Position numbers and translations under genes: made by a program. A stretch of DNA of 64,000 nucleotides, taken from contig NZ_JAJMPA010000001.1 of NCBI RefSeq assembly GCF_020991475.1, forward strand, positions 1,116,001 to 1,180,000, given 5' to 3'. The stretch is from Pedobacter sp. MC2016-14 (lineage in GTDB: Bacteria > Bacteroidota > Bacteroidia > Sphingobacteriales > Sphingobacteriaceae). The notes under the pieces are model-generated. The model had not been told where the DNA came from and ran no database searches. It saw only the letters and a list, made by a program, of their open reading frames with translations. Of the stretch, positions 43,824 to 52,931 are shown piece by piece; positions within the stretch are counted from its first letter, which is position 1; every line of letters starts with the position of its first letter.

Positions 43824-44933
43824 ATGAAGCTACTGGTTTATGTACCCTTACTCACACCACGGATAAAGTACATCTTTAACTTTATCTTTACAGAGGTTTT
43901 AAAAACCCAGGTTGGCTTTAGTTCTAACCTGGTAGAATTTAAGTCGTCGGAGTTGCCAAAGATGAGCTATGCGGGTCAACCAGTAGGTGCAGAGCCCTTT
44001 TTTAAGAATGCAGATCTTTTGCTGGCGCACAACATTGCCCGGCCCAGTATCAAAACCACAGCATTTGGAGATATGATTGTCCCTTTTGCTGTTGAAGGTA
44101 GCGCTTTACCTTTTGATGTTTTTGCCGCAGCATTCTATTTTGTAAGCCGTTATGAAGAATATTTGCCACATACCCCTGATTCAAATGGCAATTACCCGGT
44201 GGAAGCGAGTCTTCAAAACAAGTTGAAGCTATTAAATATCCCGGTTATTGATGCCTGGGCGTTAATCCTTAAGAACATTTTGCTCAAGCACTATCCTTCT
44301 CTATATTTTGGTAAAAAGAGCTTTGAGTTAATACCATTGGTTTGTTTGTATAATGCTACTGCCGAAGAAAATGGCAGATGGTATAAGTCATCCATTACTT
44401 TGTTAAAAAAGCTGGGCCGTTTTATCCTGAATAAGCCGGCAGACGATCAGCAGATAGCTGAGATACACCATGACCTGGAACAATTACATGAATCAAATAA
44501 CATTAAAGGTCTGTTTTTTCTGAAACCCTGCCAGTATTGGGATCACGAATGTGACGGGGATGTTCAGTTGCCGAATAGTTATCTCCAGCTTATTAAAGAT
44601 GGCAGGGGTAACGATTACCGCATGGGGTATTCTGCTACACCTGGTTTTAGGGCGGGTACCTGTACGCCATTTTACTGGTACGATCTGCAGCTTGAAAAAA
44701 CCACGCATCTCTTGGTTCATCCATTGGCAATAAACGACAGGAGCTTGCAAATCGATAAACATTTCAGGCATCAGGATATACTATCTCAGTGGGAAAACCT
44801 GATTGAAACCGTCAAATTATTGGATGGACATTTTTATGTGTTATGGCATCTCGATCTTTTAAAAGAAGAAGGTAAAGGTAAGGCGGGAAGAAAAATATAT
44901 ACTGATCTCCTTAAGCTTGGGCGTAAATTATAA
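43824..44933 (+). CDS. DUF7033/polysaccharide-deacetylase-like protein, probably inactive
   Basis: This is a 369-residue protein. The N-terminal part (to about 160) fits DUF7033, with FDVFAAAFYFVSRYEEYLPH. The C-terminal part resembles NodB-type deacetylases of this group, with YRMGYSATPGFRAGTCTPFYWYDL. Where active members have a TYDID-like metal site this one reads LVCLYNATAEENG, and the following section with the HPS-type histidine motif is much shortened (about residues 220-260). I therefore infer loss of deacetylase activity. It may bind a glycan or have another role. It is a single plus-strand gene next to uvrB. Confidence 0.7.
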   Translation: MKLLVYVPLLTPRIKYIFNFIFTEVLKTQVGFSSNLVEFKSSELPKMSYAGQPVGAEPFFKNADLLLAHNIARPSIKTTAFGDMIVPFAVEGSALPFDVFAAAFYFVSRYEEYLPHTPDSNGNYPVEASLQNKLKLLNIPVIDAWALILKNILLKHYPSLYFGKKSFELIPLVCLYNATAEENGRWYKSSITLLKKLGRFILNKPADDQQIAEIHHDLEQLHESNNIKGLFFLKPCQYWDHECDGDVQLPNSYLQLIKDGRGNDYRMGYSATPGFRAGTCTPFYWYDLQLEKTTHLLVHPLAINDRSLQIDKHFRHQDILSQWENLIETVKLLDGHFYVLWHLDLLKEEGKGKAGRKIYTDLLKLGRKL

Positions 44934-45006
44934 TTTTATTAATGAGGGCTTATTTCCTTCATTTTTATATTTTTGAGGGTTATAAATACATTTAATATAA
45001 TTCTTA

Positions 45007-47487
45007 ATGAATACTTGGTTTAAAAGGAATGGCATACATCTGGCCATTATTGCATTTTTTGTAATCATCTGTTTTGTATACTTTAGCCCTGTTATTCAAG
45101 GCAAAGCTCCTGCACAAAGTGACGTTTTGCAGGCAAAAGCCATGCAAAAGGAAATCATGGATTATAAAGCCAAAGATGGTAAAGGCCCTTTGTGGACCAA
45201 CCAAATGTTTGGCGGAATGCCCACCTACCAGATCTGGGCTCAATATCCAATGAACATTGCAGGTCATGTGATCTCTTTTGTGAAAATCGTTCTGCCAGAT
45301 CCTGTGGATACAGTGTTGTTGTATCTTCTGGGTGCATATTTGCTGTTCTGCGTACTTAAAGTTAATCCGTATCTTGCTGCTGCAGGTGCTATAGCTTTCG
45401 CTTTTACCTCTTATAATTTTATCATTATTGCGGCAGGACATAGCAATAAGGCGCTGGCCATTGCTTTTTGTGCACCCATTATTGCGAGTGTAATCCTTAC
45501 GCTCCGCGGAAAATATTGGCTTGGCGGAAGTTTGCTGGCCTTGTTTATGGCTTTAGAGATCAGGTCTAACCATATACAAATGACGTATTATTTGTTTATC
45601 GCCTTGCTTATTTATATTGGTATCGAGATTTACAACGCTATAAAAGAAAAACGTTTTGCCGCTTTTGGTAAAAGTTTGAGTTTTTTGGCAGCAGGTGCGG
45701 TAATTGCGTTAATGGTTAATGCAGGTACATTATGGACTACTTATGAGTACGGAAAAGAATCCAACCGTGGTAATTCAAATTTAACATCTGATGCTGCTGA
45801 GGAAAAAAATGGTTTGTCTAAAGAGTATGCTTATGGATGGAGTCAGGGTGTGGGGGAGTGTTTTACTTTTCTGATCCCCAATCTTTACGGAGGGGCCACA
45901 AGTATAGATGCGCTTGTTAAGCCAGAAAGTCATACCTATGTTGCATTACAAAGTGTAATAGGTGGAGATCCTACACAAGCCATTCAGCAGCTTGCCGGAC
46001 AAGTAGGCTTTCAGCAGTACTGGGGAGAAAAACCCGGAACTTCAGGTCCCTATTATTTTGGTGCTATCATTTGCTTCCTTTTTGTCTTCGGTTTGCTGGT
46101 TGTTCGTAGTCGCTTAAAATGGTGGATACTGGCAACAACTATTTTGTTCTTGCTGCTTTCCTTTGGTAAAAACTTCCCATTTGTTTCTGATATTTTCTTT
46201 GCCTATTTCCCATTATATAACAAGTTCCGGGCCGTAGAATCAATCCTTGCCATTACAGGATTAATGGTGCCTTTGTTGGCCATTCTGGCGGTTAAAGAAG
46301 CTTTAGAAAGCGGATATGACCAAAAAACACTGGTAAAAAAGCTAACCATTTCAGCAGGTATTACCGGTGGGTTTTCATTGCTGGTGGCCATCATGCCAAC
46401 TGTGTTTTTTAGCTTTAGCAGTGCCATGCATACGCAAATGACAGATGCCCTGACGCAGATGCTGCAAAATAACCGTGGGGCGGCTCAAAATATTGCCAAT
46501 GCTTTAATTGCCGATCGTGCTGATGTGGCAAAGGCCGATGCCTGGAGGTCTTTCTTTTTCATTGCCGTAGCGTATGCTTTGGTATGGGCTTATTTAACCA
46601 AAAAGATGAATGCACAGATGGTATTTATCTTATTGGGCCTTGTAGTACTAATAGATATGTGGCAGGTAGACAGACGTTACTTAAACAATAGTAATTTTGC
46701 CAGCAAAGCCGATTTAAACAACCATTTTCAAGCACGTGATGTGGATACTTTTATCCTGGCAGATAAGGATCCTGATTTTAGGGTGCTGGATTTAACCATT
46801 TCTACTTTCTCTGATGCCAGTGCTTCACAGTTTCACAAAACAGTGGGTGGTTATCATGCTGCAAAGCTTAAGCGTTACCAGGAACTGATTGATAAACAAT
46901 TTTCAAAAAGCATCAACCAGGATGTACTGGATATGCTAAATACCAAATATATCATTACTCAGGATCAGCAGAATGGATCGTACAAAATGCAGCGCAATGC
47001 TACTGCTGCAGGTAATGCATGGTTTGTGCAAAGTGTACAGTTTGCACAAAATGCTGATCAGGAGATGAAGGCCATCAGCAGTTTTGATCCTAAACAAGAG
47101 GCCATTATTGATGTGAAATATAAAAGCCTTATAGACGATAAGAAAGTTGGTGTAGCTGGCCCTACAGCTTCCATTAAGCTGGAAAGCTACCACCCGGATC
47201 ATTTAGTGTACGACTACAGTACGCCAAATGCCGCAATTGCAGTCTTCTCTGAGATCTTTTATGATAAAGGTTGGAATATGTATATCGATGGTATTGAAAA
47301 GCCATATTTCAGGGCAGATTACGTGCTGCGTGCTGCGCAGCTTGAAGCAGGAAACCACAAGGTAGAGTTTAAGTTTGAACCGGTTTCTTATTACATGGGA
47401 GAGAAGATTTCACTGTTAGGTTCTATCCTGCTAATGGGGGCAATAGGTTTTGCTTTCTACACAGAAAATAAAAAGAAAGCCGCATAA
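45007..47487 (+). CDS. YfhO-like multi-pass membrane protein
   Basis: This is an 826-residue integral membrane protein. The first ~560 residues hold many hydrophobic helices with short polar loops, including an early QAKAMQKEIMDYKAKDG-type loop and WTNQMFGGMPTYQIWAQYP, typical of YfhO-family GT-C-like proteins. A soluble extracytoplasmic domain follows (about 560-795), and one last helix closes the protein. In Firmicutes YfhO acts in lipoteichoic acid glycosylation. In Bacteroidota the substrate is unknown. A strong terminator follows. Confidence 0.85.
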   Translation: MNTWFKRNGIHLAIIAFFVIICFVYFSPVIQGKAPAQSDVLQAKAMQKEIMDYKAKDGKGPLWTNQMFGGMPTYQIWAQYPMNIAGHVISFVKIVLPDPVDTVLLYLLGAYLLFCVLKVNPYLAAAGAIAFAFTSYNFIIIAAGHSNKALAIAFCAPIIASVILTLRGKYWLGGSLLALFMALEIRSNHIQMTYYLFIALLIYIGIEIYNAIKEKRFAAFGKSLSFLAAGAVIALMVNAGTLWTTYEYGKESNRGNSNLTSDAAEEKNGLSKEYAYGWSQGVGECFTFLIPNLYGGATSIDALVKPESHTYVALQSVIGGDPTQAIQQLAGQVGFQQYWGEKPGTSGPYYFGAIICFLFVFGLLVVRSRLKWWILATTILFLLLSFGKNFPFVSDIFFAYFPLYNKFRAVESILAITGLMVPLLAILAVKEALESGYDQKTLVKKLTISAGITGGFSLLVAIMPTVFFSFSSAMHTQMTDALTQMLQNNRGAAQNIANALIADRADVAKADAWRSFFFIAVAYALVWAYLTKKMNAQMVFILLGLVVLIDMWQVDRRYLNNSNFASKADLNNHFQARDVDTFILADKDPDFRVLDLTISTFSDASASQFHKTVGGYHAAKLKRYQELIDKQFSKSINQDVLDMLNTKYIITQDQQNGSYKMQRNATAAGNAWFVQSVQFAQNADQEMKAISSFDPKQEAIIDVKYKSLIDDKKVGVAGPTASIKLESYHPDHLVYDYSTPNAAIAVFSEIFYDKGWNMYIDGIEKPYFRADYVLRAAQLEAGNHKVEFKFEPVSYYMGEKISLLGSILLMGAIGFAFYTENKKKAA

Positions 47488-47490
47488 TTT

Positions 47491-47541
47491 GTAAGGTATC
47501 TACAGGAATAATCTGTAGATACCTTACTATAATTTTTTTTT
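47491..47541 (+). terminator. Strong Rho-independent terminator after the YfhO-like gene
   Basis: A perfect 15-bp stem (47491-47505 with 47513-47527), 7-nt loop, then TATAA and a run of nine T. It is the strongest hairpin in the window. Confidence 0.93.
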
Positions 47542-47593
47542 CCACTGGCTTTAACCAAGCAATTCTTAACATGTAAATTATAGATATCAGGAC

Positions 47594-47779
47594 CGATGTA
47601 TATTCACATCGTGGATTTTCAATAATTTTAGCGGGATTTTAACGTGTTTTTCCGGTAAAACACGTCTCAGGCCATACTCAATACATAATGCACTTCTATA
47701 GCTTCAACATTGCCCCTCTTAAAAGCTGCGTTAAGGTTGTATAATGAGGCTTTAAATCATAACATCTCCTTAACAGCTT
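47594..47779 (+). other. Structured intergenic region with three inverted repeats
   Basis: The 336 bp between the YfhO-like gene and the microprotein hold, after the terminator, three separate inverted repeats: CGATGT-N6-ACATCG (47594-47611), ACGTGTTTT-N6-AAAACACGT (47642-47665), and a 12-pair stem with a 2-nt bulge between 47723-47736 and 47768-47779 (31-nt loop). None is followed by a T run. They could be a structured 5' leader or small RNA for the downstream genes, or protein-binding sites. No long ORF is present. Confidence 0.45.
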
Positions 47780-47823
47780 ATTAACCTGACTATTGCATTT
47801 TTGTGTTGATAAACTGAAACCTT

Positions 47824-47916
47824 ATGCAAGAAATTGCCTTATTGCTATTCATTGTTGCAGTCGTTGCATTTGTTTTTGGCCCTTATGAACTAATGGTAGA
47901 AGATGATGACATCTAA
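47824..47916 (+). CDS. 30-residue single-helix membrane microprotein
   Basis: ATG to TAA, 30 residues: one hydrophobic helix (IALLLFIVAVVAFVFG) and an acidic tail ending MVEDDDI. The stop overlaps the phosphatase start by 14 bases in another frame, as in translationally coupled pairs. Composition is typical of real small membrane proteins and not of random AT-rich sequence. No family known to me. Confidence 0.55.
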   Translation: MQEIALLLFIVAVVAFVFGPYELMVEDDDI

Positions 47917-48760
47917 AAGAGAGGTTGAAATTGTGGTTATTTCTGACGTGCATTTAGGTACGTACGGTTGCCATGCCAAGGAGTTGTTAAAGTATCTTAA
48001 AAGTATTAAGCCTAAGCTATTGATCTTAAATGGCGATATCATCGATATTTGGCAGTTCAGTAAAAGGTATTGGCCGGAAACCCACATGAAAGTAGTGCGT
48101 AAGCTGATGAAGTTTATAGTAGAAGGCGTGCCTGTTTATTACCTAACGGGTAATCATGACGAAATGCTGCGTAAGTTTTCGGACATGCACATGGGAACTT
48201 TCCATCTTCAGGATAAATTGGTATTGGAGCTGGATGGTAAAAAAGCATGGTTTTTTCATGGAGATATCTTTGATGTTACGATGCAGCATTCCAAATGGCT
48301 GGCTAAATTGGGTGCTATCGGATATGATAGTTTAATCCTGATTAACAGTTTTGTAAACTGGTGCCTGAAATGTCTTGGAAGGGAAAAAATGAGTTTTTCT
48401 AAAAAAGTAAAAGCACAATTTAAAGATGCTGTAAAGTTTATCAATAGCTTTGAGCAAACTGCGGCAGACCTGGCCATAGAAAATGGTTATGAATATGTAG
48501 TTTGTGGGCACATTCATCAATCGGAAATGCGCCAAATCAATTCTGAACATGGTAAGGTAACCTATTTGAATAGTGGCGATTGGGTTGAAAACCTCACTGC
48601 ACTGGAATATCAGGATAAAAACTGGAGCATCTTTAAGTATGATGCTAAAGATTTTGAAAAGGATGTTGCTGAGGAAGGTAGTTTATCTGATAGTGAAGAT
48701 TTACATAGTAAGCTGGATATTAATATACTGCTTCAAAAAATCAAGTTAGAAATTGCGTAG
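47903..48760 (+). CDS. Metallophosphoesterase, UDP-2,3-diacylglucosamine hydrolase-like
   Basis: This is a 285-residue calcineurin-like phosphatase with all metal motifs: VVISDVHLGT (D15, H17), LNGDIIDIW, TGNHDEML, WFFHGDIFD and VVCGHIHQSEM. The overall pattern fits the LpxH-like/UDP-diacylglucosamine diphosphatase group, which acts in lipid A synthesis, but substrate assignment at this distance is uncertain. Two start codons lie in tandem (47903 and 47906). A glycosyltransferase follows 28 bp downstream. Confidence 0.85.
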   Translation: MMTSKREVEIVVISDVHLGTYGCHAKELLKYLKSIKPKLLILNGDIIDIWQFSKRYWPETHMKVVRKLMKFIVEGVPVYYLTGNHDEMLRKFSDMHMGTFHLQDKLVLELDGKKAWFFHGDIFDVTMQHSKWLAKLGAIGYDSLILINSFVNWCLKCLGREKMSFSKKVKAQFKDAVKFINSFEQTAADLAIENGYEYVVCGHIHQSEMRQINSEHGKVTYLNSGDWVENLTALEYQDKNWSIFKYDAKDFEKDVAEEGSLSDSEDLHSKLDINILLQKIKLEIA

Positions 48761-48788
48761 CGAGATTTTTTACAGATATTAGTTGCGG

Positions 48789-49775
48789 ATGAAAATACTA
48801 TATGCCATTCAAGGTACCGGAAATGGTCACATTAGCCGTGCAAGAGAAATTATTCCTTTACTACAGCAACACGGTGAAGTAGATCTGCTCATTAGCGGTA
48901 CGCAAGCAGATGTGAAGTTAAGTCAGGAGGTGAAGTACCAGTTTCACGGTTTTAGCTTCATATTTGGTAAAAAGGGTGGGGTAGATCACTACAAAACCTG
49001 GAAAACCATGAACCTTAGGCGTTTTGCAAAAGATATGCGTGTGGTTCCATTAAAAGAATACAACCTGATTTTGAATGATTTTGAGCCGGTTACTGCCTGG
49101 GCCTGTAAGCAGCAGCGTATTGAAAGTGTTGCGCTAAGTCATCAGGCTTCTTTTGAATCCAGGCATGTACCCAAGCCTAAAAGTATAGACTGGGCACAAT
49201 TGGTGATGAAATATTATGCGCCGGCAACACATCATGTTGGTTTTCATTTTGACCGTTATGACGATTTCATCTATACGCCGGTAATTCGGGCAGAGATCAG
49301 AAATATGGTAATTTCAGATCTTGGACATTATACGGTTTATCTTCCTGCAATAGACGATCAGTTTCTGGTTCCTATACTTAAAAATATACCTCATATAAAG
49401 TGGGAAGTCTTTTCTAAGCATACACGACTCAGCTATATTGACGGAAATGTATCAGTACAGCCTGTAAACAATGAGTTCTTTAATAAAAGCCTGGCAAGCT
49501 GTACCGGATTGTTCACTGGAGGTGGTTTTGAGGGGCCGGCCGAAGCGCTATATATGGGCAAAAAACTTCTGGTGGCTCCTATGAAATTCCAATATGAACA
49601 GCAGTGTAATGCTTTTGCCCTAAGGCAATTTGGCTTGCCGGTAATTTGGGGAAGCAATAAAAACTGGTTGCCAGTTATTAAAGAATGGGTATCACAACCA
49701 CAGGAGCATGTTTTTCATTTTCCTGATGAAACTGCAGCCGTGATTGACAAAGTTGTGAACCAGTTTGCCAGATAA
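48789..49775 (+). CDS. MurG-like glycosyltransferase family protein
   Basis: This is a 328-residue GT-B-type protein. It begins with MKILYAIQGTGNGHISRAREIIPLL, the glycine-rich loop of MurG/UGT-like enzymes, and the C-terminal half has GLFTGGGFEGPAEALYMGKKLLVAP and QYEQQCNAFALRQFG, typical of nucleotide-sugar sites. The gene pair with an LpxH-like phosphatase is seen across Bacteroidota, but the product is not known to me. The ATG at 48789 is used rather than a TTG two codons earlier. Confidence 0.85.
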   Translation: MKILYAIQGTGNGHISRAREIIPLLQQHGEVDLLISGTQADVKLSQEVKYQFHGFSFIFGKKGGVDHYKTWKTMNLRRFAKDMRVVPLKEYNLILNDFEPVTAWACKQQRIESVALSHQASFESRHVPKPKSIDWAQLVMKYYAPATHHVGFHFDRYDDFIYTPVIRAEIRNMVISDLGHYTVYLPAIDDQFLVPILKNIPHIKWEVFSKHTRLSYIDGNVSVQPVNNEFFNKSLASCTGLFTGGGFEGPAEALYMGKKLLVAPMKFQYEQQCNAFALRQFGLPVIWGSNKNWLPVIKEWVSQPQEHVFHFPDETAAVIDKVVNQFAR

Positions 49776-49802
49776 TTTCCTTTACTTTGTGTCTGTAAAG
49801 GC

Positions 49803-50783
49803 ATGATTAATCAGTTTAGAACATCGCATCCCATAAACCTGCTTATCCTGTTCGTATATACTTTTTTTATGCGAATGGCAATTTTTGCAGACCTTCCGCC
49901 AGCCCTGAATGTTGAGTTCCTCGAGCCGTATGCGAAGTTTTTTATTAATCTCCCCTTGGGAAATGGTTTTACTGCCCTGGGGAATGTAATTTTTGCGGCA
50001 ATATTGACATTTACACAGGCTATTCTGTTCAATAGAATAATTAATAACCACGGCTTGTTGGCCAAGCCCAGTTATCTGCCTGCTTTAATGTATATTACTG
50101 GCGCCAGCCTTTTCATGCCCTTTCTGGTATTAAGTCCTACCTTGATTTGCAATTTCCTGCTGATTTGGATGATGGATAAATTTCTAAAGATAGGGAAGTC
50201 CCCTTCTGCCATCATGATTATGTTTGATATTGGGATGATCATCGCTATAGGTACGCTGATTTATTTCCCCTTTATTGTGATGTTGCTGATGCTTTGGCTC
50301 AGTTTACTATTGTATCGTTCATTTGATTGGCGCGAATGGGTTTCAGGACTGGTAGGTTTTATCATTATTTTCTTCTTTTTAGCCGTATTCTATTACTGGA
50401 ATGATCATTTGGCTATGTTTTACAAAATATGGTTACCTCTTGCCAACAAATTTCCTTCAGCATTTAAAATTAATTACAATGACTATCTGGTATTAGTTCC
50501 GGTATCAGTTATGATGGTTTTAGCGATGGTTCAATTGCGTGAAAACTTTTTCAGAAGTTTTATCAGCACCCGTAAAGCTTTTCAAATGCTTTTCTTTATG
50601 TTTATTTTGGGTATTGTAAGCTTCTATACAAAGCCAGATTTCAGGTTATCACACTTTCTGCTTTGCATACCTCCGGGAGCCGTCTTGCTGGCCTATTATT
50701 TTTCTAATGCTACCAAAAAATGGTTCTATGAAAGTTTATTTCTTATTTTGGTTTTGGCCATCCAGTACTTTCTGTTTGTTTAA
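49803..50783 (+). CDS. DUF6427 family membrane protein
   Basis: This is a 326-residue integral membrane protein with about nine to ten hydrophobic helices and few charged residues, starting with RTSHPINLLILFVYTFFMRMAIF. The pattern with LLMLWLSLLLYRSFDWREWVSGLVGF fits DUF6427. It may be a polytopic protein of cell surface assembly, but no catalytic residues can be named. It follows the glycosyltransferase by 27 bp on the same strand. Confidence 0.8.
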   Translation: MINQFRTSHPINLLILFVYTFFMRMAIFADLPPALNVEFLEPYAKFFINLPLGNGFTALGNVIFAAILTFTQAILFNRIINNHGLLAKPSYLPALMYITGASLFMPFLVLSPTLICNFLLIWMMDKFLKIGKSPSAIMIMFDIGMIIAIGTLIYFPFIVMLLMLWLSLLLYRSFDWREWVSGLVGFIIIFFFLAVFYYWNDHLAMFYKIWLPLANKFPSAFKINYNDYLVLVPVSVMMVLAMVQLRENFFRSFISTRKAFQMLFFMFILGIVSFYTKPDFRLSHFLLCIPPGAVLLAYYFSNATKKWFYESLFLILVLAIQYFLFV

Positions 50784-50805
50784 CTTTTTTTAACAAAATG
50801 TACAG

Positions 50806-50834
50806 TTGAAACTTGGTAAAGATTAATAGCTTTG
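50806..50834 (+). promoter_or_regulatory. Promoter for coaX (TTG-N18-TAGCTTTG)
   Basis: TTG at 50806-50808 and an exact TAnnTTTG box at 50827-50834, 18 nt apart. The expected start, near 50839, leaves about 13 nt before the ATG at 50852. This is one of the two best promoters in the window. Confidence 0.6.
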
Positions 50835-50851
50835 TGCCATGAAGATTGAAA

Positions 50852-51622
50852 ATGCATAATTTGATCCTTGATATTGGCAATACCAACAGCAAAATAGCTG
50901 TTTTTAAAGGCAATGAAATGGTTCATTATCATGTAGTACCGAAATTAGATGAAGCATTGCTAATTGATCTGATCGATAGGTTTGCCATTCAAAATTCAAT
51001 TCTTTCTACTGTTGGGGCTGATGCAGGAGAGCTGGTAACAATTTTGAATACACGCACCAAATACATAGCGTTTACGACAAAAGGAGGAGCTGAAGACGGG
51101 CTTTTTTCTGAAATCGATAACCAATACAAAACACCTTCAACTTTGGGACTGGACAGATGGGCAAAGGTAATTTCAGCACATCGGCTTTTTCCAAAGCAAA
51201 ACTGCTTTATGATTGATGCAGGAACATGTATTACCTATGATCTGCTGAACGATAAAAGCCAGTACTTTGGAGGTTCCATAAGTTTGGGAATTGGGATGCG
51301 GTTCGCCTCTTTACACCACTTTACAAAAAGACTTCCTCTTTTAAAATGGGATAAGGATGCAGATATACCAATCGGTGTAGATACAGAAACAGCCATGCAA
51401 AATGGTGTTTTACAAGGAGTAATTAATGAAGTAGAAGGGTTTATTGCCCTTCAGAATGAAAAATATAAGGGATTAAAAATTGTTATTACGGGCGGAGATG
51501 CAGGCTTTTTGCGGAAACAATTAAAAAACAGCATCTTTGCGCCTCAAATTATATACGATCCCTATTTCGTGTTAAAAGGATTAAATGAAGTCATTGCGTT
51601 TGAATATGTACAAAAAAATTAA
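50852..51622 (+). CDS. coaX: Type III pantothenate kinase
   Basis: This is a 256-residue enzyme that phosphorylates pantothenate in the first step of coenzyme A synthesis. ASKHA-fold motifs are LILDIGNTNSKIAVF (phosphate 1), TPSTLGLDRWAKVISA, MIDAGTCITYDLL (phosphate 2) and IVITGGDAGFL (adenosine). The predicted promoter supports the ATG at 50852 over a TTG at 50846. Its last 17 bases overlap the next gene. Confidence 0.95.
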   Translation: MHNLILDIGNTNSKIAVFKGNEMVHYHVVPKLDEALLIDLIDRFAIQNSILSTVGADAGELVTILNTRTKYIAFTTKGGAEDGLFSEIDNQYKTPSTLGLDRWAKVISAHRLFPKQNCFMIDAGTCITYDLLNDKSQYFGGSISLGIGMRFASLHHFTKRLPLLKWDKDADIPIGVDTETAMQNGVLQGVINEVEGFIALQNEKYKGLKIVITGGDAGFLRKQLKNSIFAPQIIYDPYFVLKGLNEVIAFEYVQKN

Positions 51623-52931
51623 TTATATAGCTGCTGCTTTAGTGTTGATAACTGGTGTCGCTGCACAAGCTCAGGTTACTACACAGTCGCCATATTCCAG
51701 ATATGGAGTTGGAAACATTAAAGGTTCTATATTGCCTCAATTGAGGGCTATGGGTGGAATTTCAACAGCAATTTATAGACCTAATGGTTCATTGAGCGCG
51801 TACAATACCATTAACATGCAAAATCCTTCATCATATGCGGGGATCAACCTGACCACTATAGATGTGGGGATGACCGGAGGAATTACAGAGTTAAGAAATT
51901 CTTCTGCTAGTGAATCTAGTTTCAATTCAACTTTAAGTCACGTTGCGCTTGCATTTCCTATTACCCGCCGTTCTGCGTTGAGTTTTGGTATTATGCCTTT
52001 CTCTGAATTAGGGTACCAGTTTGAAAACCAGACTACTTTATCTACACCTTCCAATCCGTCTAGTCAGGTGGCCAATTACATTTATGCCGGCGAGGGTGGG
52101 ATCACCAAAGCTTATATTGGCTATGGTATTGGATTAGGAGATCACTTCAGGATTGGCGCAAATGCTGAATATCTGTTTGGAAACCTATTGCAATCCCGTT
52201 CTACAGAATTTGTGGATGCTACTGCCATTAATTCAAGGATGCAAAATAAAAATAGCGTAGGTGGAATGAGCTATTCTTACGGTGCACAGTATGATATACC
52301 GCTGGGTAATAAAACTTCGCTTACTTTAGGATATTCAGGATCTTCATCTTCAAAAGTAAATTCCAGAAAATCTTATGTAGCTACGCAATACTTTAAAGAC
52401 CAGACCTCAGGTGATGAACTGACTGCAATTGATACCCTTGTGTTTACTGAAAATGAGAAAACAAACCTTAAACTTCCATTGCTTCATAACTTTGGCGTTG
52501 TTTTGCAAAAAGACAACAAGTGGTTAATCGGTGCAGACTACAGAATGGGTAAATGGTCTGAGTTTTCTATTGATAACCAAAACCAGGGTTTACAAGATAC
52601 TTACGGCTTTTCTATAGGTTCTCAGATTACTCCTGATGTAACTTCCATCGGAAGTTATTTTAAGCGTGTAGATTATCGTTTGGGTTTTGCTTATGATAAA
52701 ACGTCTATTAACTTGAATAACCAGGATATTAAGCAAATGGCCATTACTTTTGGTTTTGGATTTCCATTAGCACCATCGCCAAGTGGATTAACTTTTTATA
52801 AGGTAAACTTTACCACAGAGCTTGGAAAAAGAGGTTCAATTTCTAATGGTTTGCTGGAAGAACGTTATATCAACTTTCATTTAGGTTTTACCTTAAATGA
52901 TAAGTGGTTCAGAAGATTTAAGTTCCAATAA
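51606..52931 (+). CDS. Outer membrane beta-barrel protein (FadL/PorV-like)
   Basis: This is a 441-residue protein with a signal peptide (about 1-23, ending AAQAQ) and alternating hydrophobic strands through the rest. SPYSRYGVGNIKGSILPQLRAMGGISTA near the start is a pattern of Bacteroidota outer membrane proteins of the FadL-like superfamily. The C-terminus ends with phenylalanine-rich strands (WFRRFKFQ). The cargo is unknown. An ATG 21 bases upstream would put residues before the signal peptide, so I use 51606. lptC follows by TAATG. Confidence 0.8.
   Translation: MYKKINYIAAALVLITGVAAQAQVTTQSPYSRYGVGNIKGSILPQLRAMGGISTAIYRPNGSLSAYNTINMQNPSSYAGINLTTIDVGMTGGITELRNSSASESSFNSTLSHVALAFPITRRSALSFGIMPFSELGYQFENQTTLSTPSNPSSQVANYIYAGEGGITKAYIGYGIGLGDHFRIGANAEYLFGNLLQSRSTEFVDATAINSRMQNKNSVGGMSYSYGAQYDIPLGNKTSLTLGYSGSSSSKVNSRKSYVATQYFKDQTSGDELTAIDTLVFTENEKTNLKLPLLHNFGVVLQKDNKWLIGADYRMGKWSEFSIDNQNQGLQDTYGFSIGSQITPDVTSIGSYFKRVDYRLGFAYDKTSINLNNQDIKQMAITFGFGFPLAPSPSGLTFYKVNFTTELGKRGSISNGLLEERYINFHLGFTLNDKWFRRFKFQ

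Noticed and set aside
44934..45006. 17-codon frame and TATTTTTG box before the YfhO-like gene
   Set aside because: The frame has no likeness to the other leader ORFs, and the box has no -33 partner. AT-rich gaps of this size often contain both by chance.
49782..50051. 89-codon minus-strand frame with a CKCQYC...CKNC pattern
   Set aside because: It lies opposite the start of the DUF6427 membrane protein, whose hydrophobic helices are clear. The cysteines arise from the antisense of that sequence.
50839..50859. Six-codon ORF MKIENA overlapping the coaX start
   Set aside because: Its ATG lies at the predicted transcription start, and such short frames are common by chance. I see no repeat or conservation signal as in the TPR, ispF and thioredoxin leaders.
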